The notes: generated by a model not told the origin, from the sequence alone. A stretch of DNA of 64,000 bases from Quadrisphaera sp. RL12-1S (GCF_014270065.1 NZ_JACNME010000017.1:1-64000); one strand, 5' to 3'; shown: positions 22,739 through 31,990, numbered from the stretch's first letter. Made by a program: numbers and translations.

Positions 22739-23830
22739 GTGCCCGCCACGCCCGAACGCACCGGCCGCCTCGCCGGCCGCCTCGCGGGGGGCGTGGTGAT
22801 GGTCGACGTCGCGCGCGAGGCCGGGGTCAGCCAGAAGACCGTCTCGCGCGTGGTCAACGACTCCCCCCAGGTCCGCCCCGAGGTGCGCGAGCGGGTCCTG
22901 GCCACCATCGACAGGCTGGGGTACCGCCGCAACGGCGCGGCCCGGGCGCTGGCCGCCGGGCGCACCCACCTCATCGCGATCGTGGCGATGGGCTCGCCCC
23001 TGTACGGCATCGCCGAGCACGTCATCGGCGCCGAGCGCGCCGCCCGCGAGCGCGGCTACACCACCGTCGTCGTCGCGACCGGGGAGGACGGCGACGACGC
23101 CGAGGTGCGACCCGCCATCGACAGGGCCCTGGCCCTGGGCGCGGAGGGGGTGCTGCTGGTCGAGCCGTTCCGGCGCGACCCCGACCTGCTGGTCCCCTAC
23201 GCCGACGTGCCGGTGGTCTCCCCCCAGCACGGGGACGCCCCCGACGACGACCGCTCCCCCCTGCACTCCCACGTCACCACCGACGAGGTGCACGGCGGGC
23301 AGCTGGCCACCCAGCACCTGCTCGACCTGGGACACCGCGGCATCGCCCACCTGGCGGGGCCGCGCGCCTGGCAGCCCGCCGCGCTGCGCGAGCAGGGCTG
23401 GCGCAGCGCCCTGCAGCGCTGCGGAGCCCCCGTGCTGGAGCCGGTGCGGGGCGACTGGTCGGCGCGCAGCGGCTACCGCGCCGCCGGGGAGCTGCTGGAC
23501 CGGGGCGAGGCCTTCACCGCGCTGTTCGCCGCCAACGACGCGATGGCCGTCGGCGCCGTGCGGGCGCTGACCGAGCGGGGCCTGCGGGTCCCCCACGACG
23601 TGGCGGTGGTCGGCTTCGACGACCTGCCCGAGTCCGAGTTCCAGGTGGTGCCGCTGAGCAGCGTCCGCCAGGACTTCCAGGCCATGGCCCGCACCTCCGT
23701 GGAGCACATCGTGTGCGCCCTGGAGGGGCGAGCGGTGGCGCAGCGGACCGTCTCGGTCCGGGCCTCCCTCTCGGTGCGCGCCAGCTCCGGCCCCCGGCGC
23801 GAGACCCCGGGAGGCCCGCCCTCCCCCTGA
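22739..23830 (+). CDS. LacI-family transcriptional repressor of the galactoside operon
   Basis: A 363-residue regulator. The HTH and hinge read VMVDVAREAGVSQKTVSRVV, then RVLATIDRLGYRRNGAARALA (about residues 20-75). The periplasmic-binding-like sensor domain follows (about 80-345) with HLLDLGHRGIAHLAGP, FAANDAMAVGAVRAL and VAVVGFDDLPES. It should bind the two TGACWGCGCAGTCA sites upstream and be released by galactose, allolactose or a related sugar. GTG start with GGAGG upstream; the residues before V20 are an unusual basic extension. It is first in the operon with the transporter and GH42 genes. Confidence 0.9.
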   Translation: MPATPERTGRLAGRLAGGVVMVDVAREAGVSQKTVSRVVNDSPQVRPEVRERVLATIDRLGYRRNGAARALAAGRTHLIAIVAMGSPLYGIAEHVIGAERAARERGYTTVVVATGEDGDDAEVRPAIDRALALGAEGVLLVEPFRRDPDLLVPYADVPVVSPQHGDAPDDDRSPLHSHVTTDEVHGGQLATQHLLDLGHRGIAHLAGPRAWQPAALREQGWRSALQRCGAPVLEPVRGDWSARSGYRAAGELLDRGEAFTALFAANDAMAVGAVRALTERGLRVPHDVAVVGFDDLPESEFQVVPLSSVRQDFQAMARTSVEHIVCALEGRAVAQRTVSVRASLSVRASSGPRRETPGGPPSP

Positions 23831-23863
23831 CCCGACCAGCACCCGACCAGCACCCGACCAGCA
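23831..23863. repeat. Three 11-bp tandem repeats between repressor and transporter genes
   Basis: CCCGACCAGCA occurs three times without gaps in the 73-base spacer between the LacI gene and the binding-protein gene. The role is unknown; it may only change spacer length. Confidence 0.75.
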
Positions 23864-23903
23864 CGCACCCGCACCACACGAACACCTGGACGAAGGAGCC
23901 CCC

Positions 23904-25277
23904 TTGTTCGAGATCCCCAGCACGCCCCTGTCCCGCCGCGCCGCCCTGGCGGGCCTGTTCGGCGTCTCCGCCCTGGGCCTCGCGGCCTGCGCGGGTAGCG
24001 GCACCGGTGGCGGGAACGGCGCCTCAGCGACCCCCGTCTCCTCCGACGACTTCGCCAAGGCCATGAGCACCAAGACCGAGCTGACCTTCTGGACCTGGGT
24101 GCCCGACATCCAGAACGAGGTCGACCTGTTCCAGAAGCAGTACCCGAACATCACCGTCAAGGTGGTCAACGCCGGTCAGGGCCTGGACCAGTACACCGCG
24201 CTGCGCACGGCCCTCAAGGCCGGCAAGGGCGCTCCCGACGTCGTCCAGATCGAGTACCAGTACATCTCCTCCTTCCTCATCGGGAAGAACCTGCTGGACC
24301 TGTCCGGCATGAACGGCTTCGGCGACCTCAAGAGCCAGTACCCGGAGTGGGTCTGGAACCAGGTCTCCCGCGACGCCGCGGTGTACGCCGTGCCGCAGGA
24401 CACCGGGCCGATGGGCATGCTCTACCGCGACGACCTGCTCAAGGCCGCCGGCGTGCAGGCGCCCACCACGTGGGACGAGTTCGCCACCGCCGCGCAGACG
24501 TACCGCACGGCCAACCCGAAGAGCTACCTGACCGACCTTCCCCCCAACCAGGCCGGCCAGATGATCGGCTTCATGTGGGCCAACGGCGCCAAGCCGTTCG
24601 CCTACGACGGCGACAAGACGGTCACCATCGACCTGACCGGCACCGAGGCCAAGCAGGTCGTGGAGTTCTGGCAGGGCCTGGTGCAGAAGGACCTCGTGGC
24701 CGTCGACCCCGACTTCACCGACCAGTGGTACCAGGGCCTGTCGGCCGGCACGTACGCCTCGTGGCTGACCGCCGCGTGGGGCCCGGTGTTCCTCCAGGGC
24801 ACCGCCAAGAACACCTCCGGCAACTGGCGCGCGGCGCAGCTGCCGCAGTTCACCGCCGGCGGCAAGGCCACCGGCAACTGGGGCGGGTCCACCGACGCCG
24901 TCATCGCGACGACGGCGAACCCCGTGGCGGCGGCCGAGCTGGCCCGCTGGATCAACGTGGAGAAGGAGCCGGCCATGGAGCTGGCCACCAAGCAGTTCCT
25001 CTTCCCGCCGCTGAACTCCGTCCTGCAGGACTCGGCCTTCGTGGGCCAGACGCCCGAGTTCTACGGCGGCCAGAAGGTCAACGAGGTGTTCGTGGAGGCG
25101 TCCAAGAACGTCAACACCGACTTCGAGTGGCTGCCGTTCATGGACACGGTCTACTCCAGCTACACCGACATCATGGGCCCGGCGATCACCGGCCGCGGCG
25201 ACATGGTGACGGCGCTGTCCTCGTGGGAGAGCAAGCTCAAGGACTTCGCGAAGTCGCAGGGCTTCACGGTCAAGTGA
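23904..25277 (+). CDS. Sugar-binding lipoprotein of an ABC importer (galactoside type)
   Basis: A 457-residue family 1 extracellular solute-binding protein. The signal starts LSRRAALAGLFGVSALGLAAC; the twin Arg plus the LAAC lipobox (Cys at about 31) show a lipid-anchored, possibly Tat-exported protein. The mature part has ELTFWTWVPDIQNEVDLF and MGMLYRDDLLKAAGVQAPTTWDEF, typical of CUT1 sugar-binding proteins. The start appears to be TTG at 23904 with GAAGGAG eight bases upstream; no ATG or GTG lies at a suitable place. Stop overlaps the next GTG (GTGA). The GH42 gene in the operon points to a beta-galactoside ligand. Confidence 0.9.
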   Translation: MFEIPSTPLSRRAALAGLFGVSALGLAACAGSGTGGGNGASATPVSSDDFAKAMSTKTELTFWTWVPDIQNEVDLFQKQYPNITVKVVNAGQGLDQYTALRTALKAGKGAPDVVQIEYQYISSFLIGKNLLDLSGMNGFGDLKSQYPEWVWNQVSRDAAVYAVPQDTGPMGMLYRDDLLKAAGVQAPTTWDEFATAAQTYRTANPKSYLTDLPPNQAGQMIGFMWANGAKPFAYDGDKTVTIDLTGTEAKQVVEFWQGLVQKDLVAVDPDFTDQWYQGLSAGTYASWLTAAWGPVFLQGTAKNTSGNWRAAQLPQFTAGGKATGNWGGSTDAVIATTANPVAAAELARWINVEKEPAMELATKQFLFPPLNSVLQDSAFVGQTPEFYGGQKVNEVFVEASKNVNTDFEWLPFMDTVYSSYTDIMGPAITGRGDMVTALSSWESKLKDFAKSQGFTVK

Positions 25278-26218
25278 CGTCCTCGACCACGACCGCTGCG
25301 GCGCCGGCGAGCTCGCCGGCGCCGCGGCGGCGCGGTGCCTCCCCGGCGCTGCGCCGCCAGCACCGCGCCGCGTACCTGCTGGTGCTCCCGTTCATGGTGG
25401 TCTTCGCCGCCATGCTCGTGGTGCCCCTGGGGTACGCCGCCTACCTGTCGCTGTACCGCGAGCAGCTCATCGGCGGCGTGTCGTTCGTCGGCGTGCAGAA
25501 CTACGTCGACGCGCTGTCCGACCCGGCGTTCCTGTCGGGCCTGGTGCGCGTGCTGCTCTTCCTCGTCGTGCAGGTGCCGATCATGCTGGGCGTGGCGCTG
25601 GTCATCGCGCTGCTGCTCGACTCCGGCGTGCTGTACGCCCAGCGCTTCATCCGGCTGGCGGTCTTCCTGCCCTACGCCGTGCCCGGCGTGGTGGCCACGC
25701 TCATGTGGGGCTACCTGTACGGGCCCGACTTCGGCCCGTTCGCGCAGGTCGCCTCGGCGCTGTCGCTGCCGAAGCCGCCGTTCCTGTCCAGCTGGATGCT
25801 CGGCTCGATCATGAACATCGTCACGTGGTCGTTCGCCGGCTACAACATGATCATCATGTTCGCGGCGCTGCGGGGCATCCCCACCGAGCTCTACGAGGCG
25901 GCCCGGATGGACGGCGCCAGCGAGCTGCGCATCGCGTGGTCGGTCAAGATCCCCGCCATCCGCAGCGCGATCCTCCTCACCCTGATCTTCTCGGTGATCG
26001 GGTCCTTCCAGCTGTTCAACGAGCCCCAGCTGCTCCGCACGCTGGCGCCGTCGGTCATCGACACCGCGTACACGCCCAACCTCTACGCGTACAACCTCGC
26101 GTTCACCAACCAGAACGTGAACTACTCGGCGGCCGTCGCCTTCCTGCTGGCGCTGGTCATCGCCGTCCTGTCCTACGTCGTCCAGCTCTCCGCCCAGCGG
26201 AAGGAGCGCCGCTCGTGA
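25274..26218 (+). CDS. ABC sugar permease (first, MalF-like)
   Basis: A 314-residue CUT1 permease with six membrane helices after a Thr/Ala-rich N-terminus. The EAA loop that docks with the ATPase reads YEAARMDGASELRIAWSVKIP (about 212-232). Overlaps by four bases with genes on both sides, so the operon is tightly coupled. It forms the membrane channel with the permease at 26215. No ATPase gene is in the operon, so a shared MsiK-type ATPase elsewhere is expected. Confidence 0.92.
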   Translation: MTSSTTTAAAPASSPAPRRRGASPALRRQHRAAYLLVLPFMVVFAAMLVVPLGYAAYLSLYREQLIGGVSFVGVQNYVDALSDPAFLSGLVRVLLFLVVQVPIMLGVALVIALLLDSGVLYAQRFIRLAVFLPYAVPGVVATLMWGYLYGPDFGPFAQVASALSLPKPPFLSSWMLGSIMNIVTWSFAGYNMIIMFAALRGIPTELYEAARMDGASELRIAWSVKIPAIRSAILLTLIFSVIGSFQLFNEPQLLRTLAPSVIDTAYTPNLYAYNLAFTNQNVNYSAAVAFLLALVIAVLSYVVQLSAQRKERRS

Positions 26219-27102
26219 GCACCACCGCGGCCCAGACCGCCCCGAAGCGGCGCAGCCCCACCGACCGCCGCAGCCCGCTCATCACCGTGCTGGTGATCCT
26301 CGTGCTGCCGTACTTCCTCCTGCCGCTGTACTGGCTGGTGGTGGCCTCCACCAAGGACAACGGCCAGCTGTTCTCCACGTTCGGCCTGTGGTTCGACCAG
26401 GTCAACCTGATCGGCAACCTGCGGGAGGTCTTCACCGCGCAGGACGGCATCTTCTGGACCTGGATCGGCAACACGCTGCTGTACTCGCTGGTCTCCGCGG
26501 TCGGCGCGGCCTTCCTGGCCACCGCCGCCGGGTACGCCTTCGCCAAGTACAGCTTCCCGGCGGGCACGGCCCTGTTCTCGGTGGTGCTCGGGTCGATCAT
26601 GGTGCCGACGACGGCGCTGGCCATCCCGACGTACCTGCTCTTCGCGGGGGTGAACCTCACCGACACCCGCTGGGCGGTGATCCTGCCCAGCCTCGTCAGC
26701 CCGTTCGGGGTCTACCTCATGCGGGTCTACGCCGCGGACGCGGTGGACACCCAGCTGCTGGAGGCCGCCCGCGTGGACGGCGCCGGGGAGCTGCGGATCT
26801 TCTTCTCCGTGGCGATGCGCCTGCTGGCGCCCGGCTTCATCACGGTGCTGCTGTTCACGCTGGTGGCCACCTGGAACAACTACTTCCTGCCGCTGATCAT
26901 GCTCAAGGACCCGACGCTCTACCCCCTCACCGTGGGCCTGGCGCGGTGGCAGTCCGCCGCCGCCGCCGGCTCCGGTGGGCAGGTGCTGTTCTCCAGCGTC
27001 ATCACCGGCTCGCTCGTCTCGATCGTGCCGCTCGTCATCGCCTTCCTCTACCTGCAGAAGTACTGGCAGGCGGGGCTGGCCACCGGAGGTGTCAAGGGAT
27101 GA
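26215..27102 (+). CDS. ABC sugar permease (second, MalG-like)
   Basis: A 295-residue CUT1 permease with six helices. It has PYFLLPLYWLVVASTK at the first span, AGYAFAKYSFPG-like sequence before span three and the EAA loop LLEAARVDGAGELRIFFSVAM (about 180-200). It ends KYWQAGLATGGVKG, the typical MalG-type tail. GTG overlaps the upstream stop and its own stop overlaps the GH42 ATG. Works with 25274 and the lipoprotein at 23904. Confidence 0.92.
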   Translation: MSTTAAQTAPKRRSPTDRRSPLITVLVILVLPYFLLPLYWLVVASTKDNGQLFSTFGLWFDQVNLIGNLREVFTAQDGIFWTWIGNTLLYSLVSAVGAAFLATAAGYAFAKYSFPAGTALFSVVLGSIMVPTTALAIPTYLLFAGVNLTDTRWAVILPSLVSPFGVYLMRVYAADAVDTQLLEAARVDGAGELRIFFSVAMRLLAPGFITVLLFTLVATWNNYFLPLIMLKDPTLYPLTVGLARWQSAAAAGSGGQVLFSSVITGSLVSIVPLVIAFLYLQKYWQAGLATGGVKG

Positions 27103-29315
27103 GCCTGTTCGACCCGAGGCACCACCAGAAGGGCCTGCCGCCGCGAGTGCTGTTCGGCGCCGCGTACTACCCCGAGTACACGCCCTCGCCGCGGGTGAAG
27201 ACCGACCTCGACCTCATGGTCGACGCCGGCATGACCGTGGTGCGGGTGGGCGAGTCGGTGTGGTCGACGTGGGAGCCCTCCGACGGGGTCTTCGACCTCG
27301 ACTGGCTCGCCGACGCGCTGGACGGCTGCCACGAGCGCGGGATCTCCGTCATCCTCGGCACGCCGACCTACGCGGTCCCCATGTGGCTGGCGCGCAAGCA
27401 CCCCGAGCTGGCGCTCGACCCGGGCACCGGCACGCCGATGCGCTGGGGCAGCCGCCAGGAGGTGGACTTCACCGCGCCGGCGTTCCGGTTCCACGCCGAG
27501 CGCGTCGTCCGGAAGGTGGTGGGCCGCTACGCCGCCCACCCCGCCGTCGTCGGCTACCAGGTGGACAACGAGCCGGGCCTGCACCTCATCCACAACCCCG
27601 GGGCGTTCGAGGGCTTCGTGGACCACCTGCGCGCCCGGTACGGCACCGTCGAGGAGCTCAACGAGGCGTGGGGGCTGACGTACTGGTCGCACCGCCTCTC
27701 CCGGTGGGCGGACCTGTGGACGCCGCACGGCAACGCCCAGCCCCAGTACGACCTCGCCTGGCGCGAGTACCAGACGCTGTGCACGTCCGACCTCATCTCC
27801 TGGCAGGCCGGGATCGTGCGCGAGGTGGCCGCGGCGGCCGGCCGGGACGACCAGTTCGTCATGACCTGCGTGTCCTACACCCGTCCCGCCGTGGACGAGC
27901 TGGGCGTGAACGCCGAGCTCGACGTCGCCGCCGGCAACCCGTACTACGCGATGCAGGACGCCCTCGCCCTGCCCGCGCCGGACCCGCTGCCGCAGCAGTA
28001 CTGGACGTCCACCGGCACGTGGACCCTGGTGCACACGGCCGACCGGATGTTCGCCTCCCAGCAGGCGCCGTTCCTCATCACCGAGACCAACGCCGCGGCC
28101 ATCGGCGGGGCGGCGGTCAACTTCCCGGCGTGGGACGGCCAGTGGCGCCAGGCAGCGTGGGCCTTCGTGGCCCGCGGGGCGCGCATGGTCGAGTACTGGC
28201 ACTGGCACACGCTGCACGCCGGCACCGAGACCTACTGGGGCGGCGTGCTGCCGCACGACCAGCAGCCGGGCCGGGTGTACGAGCAGCTGGCGCAGCTGGG
28301 CGCCGAGCTCGGCGCCGCCGGGGCCACCGCCGCCGGTCTGCACCCCGACGCGCAGGTGGGGCTGCTGTACTCGGTGCCGAGCAAGTGGGGCCTGTCGTTC
28401 CAGCCCCACTCCGCCTCCGCCGACGACGGCACCAGGCCCTACCCCGTGGTGGAGGGCACGTACGACACCCTGGTGGGCACCTGGGCGCGCGGCGCCTTCG
28501 ACGCGGCGCTGGCCACCCGGCTCGTGCACGACCGCCAGCTGGTGCCGCCGCTGGAGGACCTCACCTCCGAGCGACCCTCCCCCGCGGAGGTGGCCGCCGA
28601 GCTGCCGGTGCTGCTGGTGCCGGGCCTGTACGTGGCCTCCGACGAGCTGCTCGACTGGCTCGACGCGTACGCGCAGGCGGGCGGGCACCTCGTGCTCGGC
28701 ATCCGCAGCGGCTACGCCGACGAGCTGGCCCGGGCGCGCCTGGAGGTCAAGCCCAGCCGTCTGGCCGAGGCGGCGGGAGCCTCCTACCAGGAGTTCTCCA
28801 ACCTGGACGCTCCGCTGCCGCTGGTGCCCGGCGCGTCGCCGGACGGGCTCCCGGCGCTGGAGCTGCCGGCCGGCGCGCAGGCGCGGACCTGGGTGGACGG
28901 GCTGCGCGCGGACGGTGGCGCCGCGGCGCTCCTCGGGTACGACCACCCCCACTTCGGGCGCTTCCCCGCCGTCACCACGGCGGCGCGAGGCGCCGGTCGG
29001 GTCACGGTGGTGGGCACCGAGCCTGACGCCGCCACGGCCGCCGCGCTGGTGGCGTGGGCGGTGGCGGCGTCGTCGTCCCCGGTCGCCCGCACCAGCACGG
29101 CGCAGCGCCGGTGGGACGGCCCGGAGTCGGTGACGGTCAGCTCGGCCACGGCGGCGGACGGCGCGCGCGTGCACGTCGTCCACAACTGGTCGTGGACCCC
29201 GGCCGCGGTGCGCCCGCCGGTACCGGTGCGCGACCTGCTCGCGGCGGGCTCGGCGCCCGTGGGCGACGAGGTCGCGCTCGGCGCCTGGGACGTGCGCGTC
29301 CTCGTCGAGGTCTGA
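27099..29315 (+). CDS. GH42 beta-galactosidase
   Basis: A 738-residue glycoside hydrolase family 42 enzyme, close to the usual 650-700. The catalytic TIM barrel starts VLFGAAYYPEY and RVGESVWSTWEP; the acid/base Glu is in YQVDNEPG (about 157) and the nucleophile in FLITETNAAA (about 329). The middle trimerisation domain and a C-terminal beta-sandwich follow (about 400-730). There is no signal peptide, so it hydrolyses imported beta-galactosides, for example galactan-derived oligosaccharides or lactose, inside the cell. ATG overlaps the permease stop (ATGA). Last gene of the operon; a weak 6-bp hairpin (CGGGCC/GGCCCG near 29325-29344) follows. Confidence 0.93.
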   Translation: MSLFDPRHHQKGLPPRVLFGAAYYPEYTPSPRVKTDLDLMVDAGMTVVRVGESVWSTWEPSDGVFDLDWLADALDGCHERGISVILGTPTYAVPMWLARKHPELALDPGTGTPMRWGSRQEVDFTAPAFRFHAERVVRKVVGRYAAHPAVVGYQVDNEPGLHLIHNPGAFEGFVDHLRARYGTVEELNEAWGLTYWSHRLSRWADLWTPHGNAQPQYDLAWREYQTLCTSDLISWQAGIVREVAAAAGRDDQFVMTCVSYTRPAVDELGVNAELDVAAGNPYYAMQDALALPAPDPLPQQYWTSTGTWTLVHTADRMFASQQAPFLITETNAAAIGGAAVNFPAWDGQWRQAAWAFVARGARMVEYWHWHTLHAGTETYWGGVLPHDQQPGRVYEQLAQLGAELGAAGATAAGLHPDAQVGLLYSVPSKWGLSFQPHSASADDGTRPYPVVEGTYDTLVGTWARGAFDAALATRLVHDRQLVPPLEDLTSERPSPAEVAAELPVLLVPGLYVASDELLDWLDAYAQAGGHLVLGIRSGYADELARARLEVKPSRLAEAAGASYQEFSNLDAPLPLVPGASPDGLPALELPAGAQARTWVDGLRADGGAAALLGYDHPHFGRFPAVTTAARGAGRVTVVGTEPDAATAAALVAWAVAASSSPVARTSTAQRRWDGPESVTVSSATAADGARVHVVHNWSWTPAAVRPPVPVRDLLAAGSAPVGDEVALGAWDVRVLVEV

Positions 29316-29351
29316 GGCTGCCGGGCCACCCGCGGGGCCCGCCCGACGGGC

Positions 29352-30935
29352 TCAGCGGGTGGTCTGGCGGGTCCGCTTGCTGGCGTACATGCGCTGGTCG
29401 GCCTCGTGCAGCAGCTCCTCGGCGGACGGGCTCCCGCCCAGCTCCGCGGTGGACACCACCCCCAGGCTCGCCGACACGGCCTCCAGCACCTGCAGGCCCC
29501 GGGGGTCGGCCGCGGCGCTGGCCAGCTCCGGGTCCAGCGAGAACGGCACCGACAGCGCCGTGGCGAGCCGGGCCCGCAGCACCTGGGCGGTGTCCTCGCC
29601 GCGGGTGCTCTCGTCGTCGCGGACCAGCACCGCGAACTCGTCACCGCCGAGGCGCGCGACCACGTCGTGCGGCCGGACCACCCCGCGCAGGCGGGCGGCC
29701 ACGGCGACCAGCAGCGCGTCGCCGGTGGCGTGGCCGCAGGCGTCGTTGACGGCCTTGAACGCGTCCAGGTCGCAGAAAGCGGTGACCACCGGTGAGCGCG
29801 CGCCCAGGGCGTCCTCGAGGGCGGCGGTGAACGCGGCCCGGTTGGCCACCCCGGTGAGCGGGTCCGTGTAGGCCATCCGCGCCAGCGCGAGGGAGCGCTC
29901 CTGCAGCTCGTGCGTGAGCTGCACGTTGTCGAGCACGACGAGGGCCTGGCGGAGGAACACCAGGGCCATGAGCGCCACGAGCACCGCCAGGGTGGTGCCC
30001 GCCAGCGGGTGGCGGGTGGCCTCCAGGACCACCACCGCGGTGGCGACGGCGAACGGGGCGTACGGCAGCACCTTGAGCGCGGCCGAGGTGTGCAGCGAGC
30101 CGGACGAGCGGTGGTCGCCGTGCACGGGCCGCGCCGGCACGAGGGTGGAGGCGCCCATGACCGCGAACGCGGCCGTCCACAGCACGTCGAGGAGGCCGCC
30201 GGTGGAGAACGTCCCCACGGCGCTGAGGTACACGAAGAGGGAGTCGCTGACGGCCATGAGCGCCACCCCGGCGCTGATGCCCACCAGGGCGCGGTGGGCG
30301 CGGGTGCGCGAGAGCACGGCGATCGCCGCGGTGAGCGCGATGACGTCGGAGACCGGGTAGGCCGCGAAGACGGCGAGCGCGAACCAGGACGGCGCCGCGG
30401 TGTGCACCACCGGGCCCAGCACGAGGGTCCAGCTGAGCAGGAACAGCGCCCCCGCCACGATGACGCCGTCGAGCAGGCTGCGCACGCGCGAGGAGGTGCG
30501 GACCGCGCCCCGGCTGATGGCGAGGACGGCGAGGGGCGCGAGGGCGCCGAAGCCGAGGAAGCCGAGGTCGGCGACGGACGGCGAGGGGACCTCCACCTGC
30601 AGCACCGACTCGTAGCCGACCCACGCGCACTGGCCCGCGGCCCAGGAGCCGGTGGCCGCGGCCAGCAGCCACCAGCCCGCGGGCCGGCGCCCGGGTCCCT
30701 GTCCGGCGCGCTCGCGCAGGGCCCGCGCCGCGGCCAGGACGGCCGCGGTCGCGGCCACCGCGGCCTCGGTGACCCCGACGACGGCGGTGGCGGCGACCAG
30801 CGGGAGGCCGGCGCCGCGCTGGACCGGGTCGGCGAGGGCGACCAGCAGCACCGGCAGCGCCGCGAGGAGCCACCGGCGCGCGCGCCAGCGGTCGCCGGAG
30901 CGGCGACGGCCCCGGTGCGCTGCGCGAGAGGTCAC
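29352..30935 (-). CDS. Membrane GGDEF diguanylate cyclase
   Basis: A 527-residue protein with about nine to ten membrane helices (20-340) without an obvious sensor domain, a short helical linker (LTHELQERSLALARMAYTDPL) and a GGDEF domain (355-520). The GGDEF motif is intact and RPHD five residues before it is the RxxD inhibitory site. The Asp pair of FCDLDAFKAVNDACGHATGD is also present, so it should make cyclic di-GMP. I chose GTG at 30935 with GGAGGGG upstream over an ATG at 31004 that would add Trp/Arg-rich sequence without membrane pattern. Monocistronic; the region 30936-31045 upstream includes a run of nine G (31014-31022). Confidence 0.88.
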   Translation of the reverse strand: MTSRAAHRGRRRSGDRWRARRWLLAALPVLLVALADPVQRGAGLPLVAATAVVGVTEAAVAATAAVLAAARALRERAGQGPGRRPAGWWLLAAATGSWAAGQCAWVGYESVLQVEVPSPSVADLGFLGFGALAPLAVLAISRGAVRTSSRVRSLLDGVIVAGALFLLSWTLVLGPVVHTAAPSWFALAVFAAYPVSDVIALTAAIAVLSRTRAHRALVGISAGVALMAVSDSLFVYLSAVGTFSTGGLLDVLWTAAFAVMGASTLVPARPVHGDHRSSGSLHTSAALKVLPYAPFAVATAVVVLEATRHPLAGTTLAVLVALMALVFLRQALVVLDNVQLTHELQERSLALARMAYTDPLTGVANRAAFTAALEDALGARSPVVTAFCDLDAFKAVNDACGHATGDALLVAVAARLRGVVRPHDVVARLGGDEFAVLVRDDESTRGEDTAQVLRARLATALSVPFSLDPELASAAADPRGLQVLEAVSASLGVVSTAELGGSPSAEELLHEADQRMYASKRTRQTTR

Positions 30936-31045
30936 TCCCCTCCATCGGCACGCCCGTGACGCGGCAGGAGGAGTTCGCAGGCCCCAGCTGGCGCTCCACC
31001 GCAATGGCGCAGCGGGGGGGGGTGGCCCTCACCGGCCCTTGACGC

Positions 31046-31081
31046 GCGAAGGGCCGGCACCTCGCGGTGCCGGCCCTTCGC
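31046..31081 (-). terminator. Terminator hairpin of tRNA-Ala
   Basis: A perfect 16-bp stem (31046-31061 with 31066-31081, starting GCGAAGGGCCGG) closes a four-base TCGC loop. It lies eight bases beyond the tRNA 3' end and has a run-out GCGCGTC but no T tract, as in many actinobacterial tRNA terminators. Confidence 0.8.
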
Positions 31082-31088
31082 CTGCGGG

Positions 31089-31161
31089 TGGAGCTGAGGG
31101 GACTCGAACCCCTAACCCCCTCGATGCGACCGAGGTGCGCTACCAATTGCGCCACAGCCCC
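31089..31161 (-). tRNA. tRNA-Ala (anticodon CGC)
   Basis: A 73-base gene that folds as a full cloverleaf: acceptor GGGGCTG with CAGCTCC, D arm GCGC/GCGC, anticodon stem CCTCG/CGAGG around GTCGCAT giving anticodon CGC, and T arm AGGGG/CCCCT around TTCGAGT. The G3-T70 pair, the main alanine identity element, is present, and the discriminator is A. CCA is not encoded. A possible -10 TAACGT lies at 31175-31180. Confidence 0.95.
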
Positions 31162-31195
31162 GTAGGACGGCAAAACGTTACCACCCGGGTGCGGG

Positions 31196-31990
31196 TCACT
31201 CCCCGGCGGCGCGGCGGCGGGGCGCCGCCGCCACGCGCTCGGCCGCGCGGGAGGCGCGCTCGACGGCCTCGGCGTTGGCCACGGCGCGCTCGGCCGCGAA
31301 GGTCGCGGCGGCCGCCGCGGCGCTCGCGGCAGCGGCGCGGGCGGCCACGACGGCCCGGCCCTCGGCGTCGCGGCGGACCACGGCGCGCTGCTGGGCGGCG
31401 CGGGTGCGGGCCTGGGCCTGCAGCACCGCGGCGCGCTCGGCCGAGCGCTGGCGCACGGCGGCGCGGCGGCGCAGGACGAGGACGGCGAGGCCGAGGACCG
31501 CCAGCCCCGCGGGGGCCGCCGAGAGCGGCACCAGGCCGAAGACGGCGAGCAGCGCGGGGACGGCCGCCACCAGGCCGGTGCCGACGAGCAGCAGCAGGGC
31601 GGGGGCCGCACCGGGCGCGGTGCGGCGCGCGGCGGGGGCCAGGCGCGCGGGGGCCGCGGGCCGCTCGACCGGCCGCTCGACCGGCTGCTCGACCGGCTGC
31701 TGGGCGGGCTGGGCCACCGGCTGGCTCCCCTTCCCCGTGGGAGCCGAGCCGGCGGCGGCGCGGGGGGCCGCCAGCAGGCGGCCGGTGCTGCGCGCGGGGG
31801 CCGAGGAGGTCCGGGAGAGCTCGCGGCGCTCCAACAGCCGCAGCTCCTCCTCGGTGGCCTCGGCCCGCCAGGCGGCGGCGAGCTGTTCGCGGCGCTGCAC
31901 CCAGTGAGGGACGGCCCCGAACGCCCACAGCGCCACGATCCCCAGGAGGAGGAGTCCGCTGCTGCCCACGCCGATACTGTAGATGCTCAC
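31196..31990 (-). CDS. Membrane protein with PVER/PVEQ repeats and Ala-rich coiled tail
   Basis: A 264-residue protein of unknown function. One N-terminal span (about 8-26), then the conserved-looking stretch VPHWVQRREQLAAAWRAE, a long Pro/Ala linker with QPVEQPVERPVERP, a hydrophobic hairpin (about 140-190, ending RRR) and an Ala/Arg-rich helix to the end. The layout of an N-terminal anchor, VPHWVxRR-type motif and paired helices resembles a group of unnamed actinobacterial membrane proteins encoded near tRNA or galU genes. I chose GTG at 31990 (GGGAG four bases upstream); an ATG at 32035 is possible. Its tail would be a coiled coil. Confidence 0.6.
   Translation of the reverse strand: MSIYSIGVGSSGLLLLGIVALWAFGAVPHWVQRREQLAAAWRAEATEEELRLLERRELSRTSSAPARSTGRLLAAPRAAAGSAPTGKGSQPVAQPAQQPVEQPVERPVERPAAPARLAPAARRTAPGAAPALLLLVGTGLVAAVPALLAVFGLVPLSAAPAGLAVLGLAVLVLRRRAAVRQRSAERAAVLQAQARTRAAQQRAVVRRDAEGRAVVAARAAAASAAAAAATFAAERAVANAEAVERASRAAERVAAAPRRRAAGE
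31661..31696. repeat. Three 12-bp tandem repeats inside the membrane protein gene
   Basis: CCGCTCGACCGG twice, then CTGCTCGACCGG, encode PVER/PVEQ on the minus strand. The core CTCGACCGG is the same as that of the repeats in the GtrA gene at 6998-7057, although the proteins are unrelated elsewhere. Confidence 0.8.
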
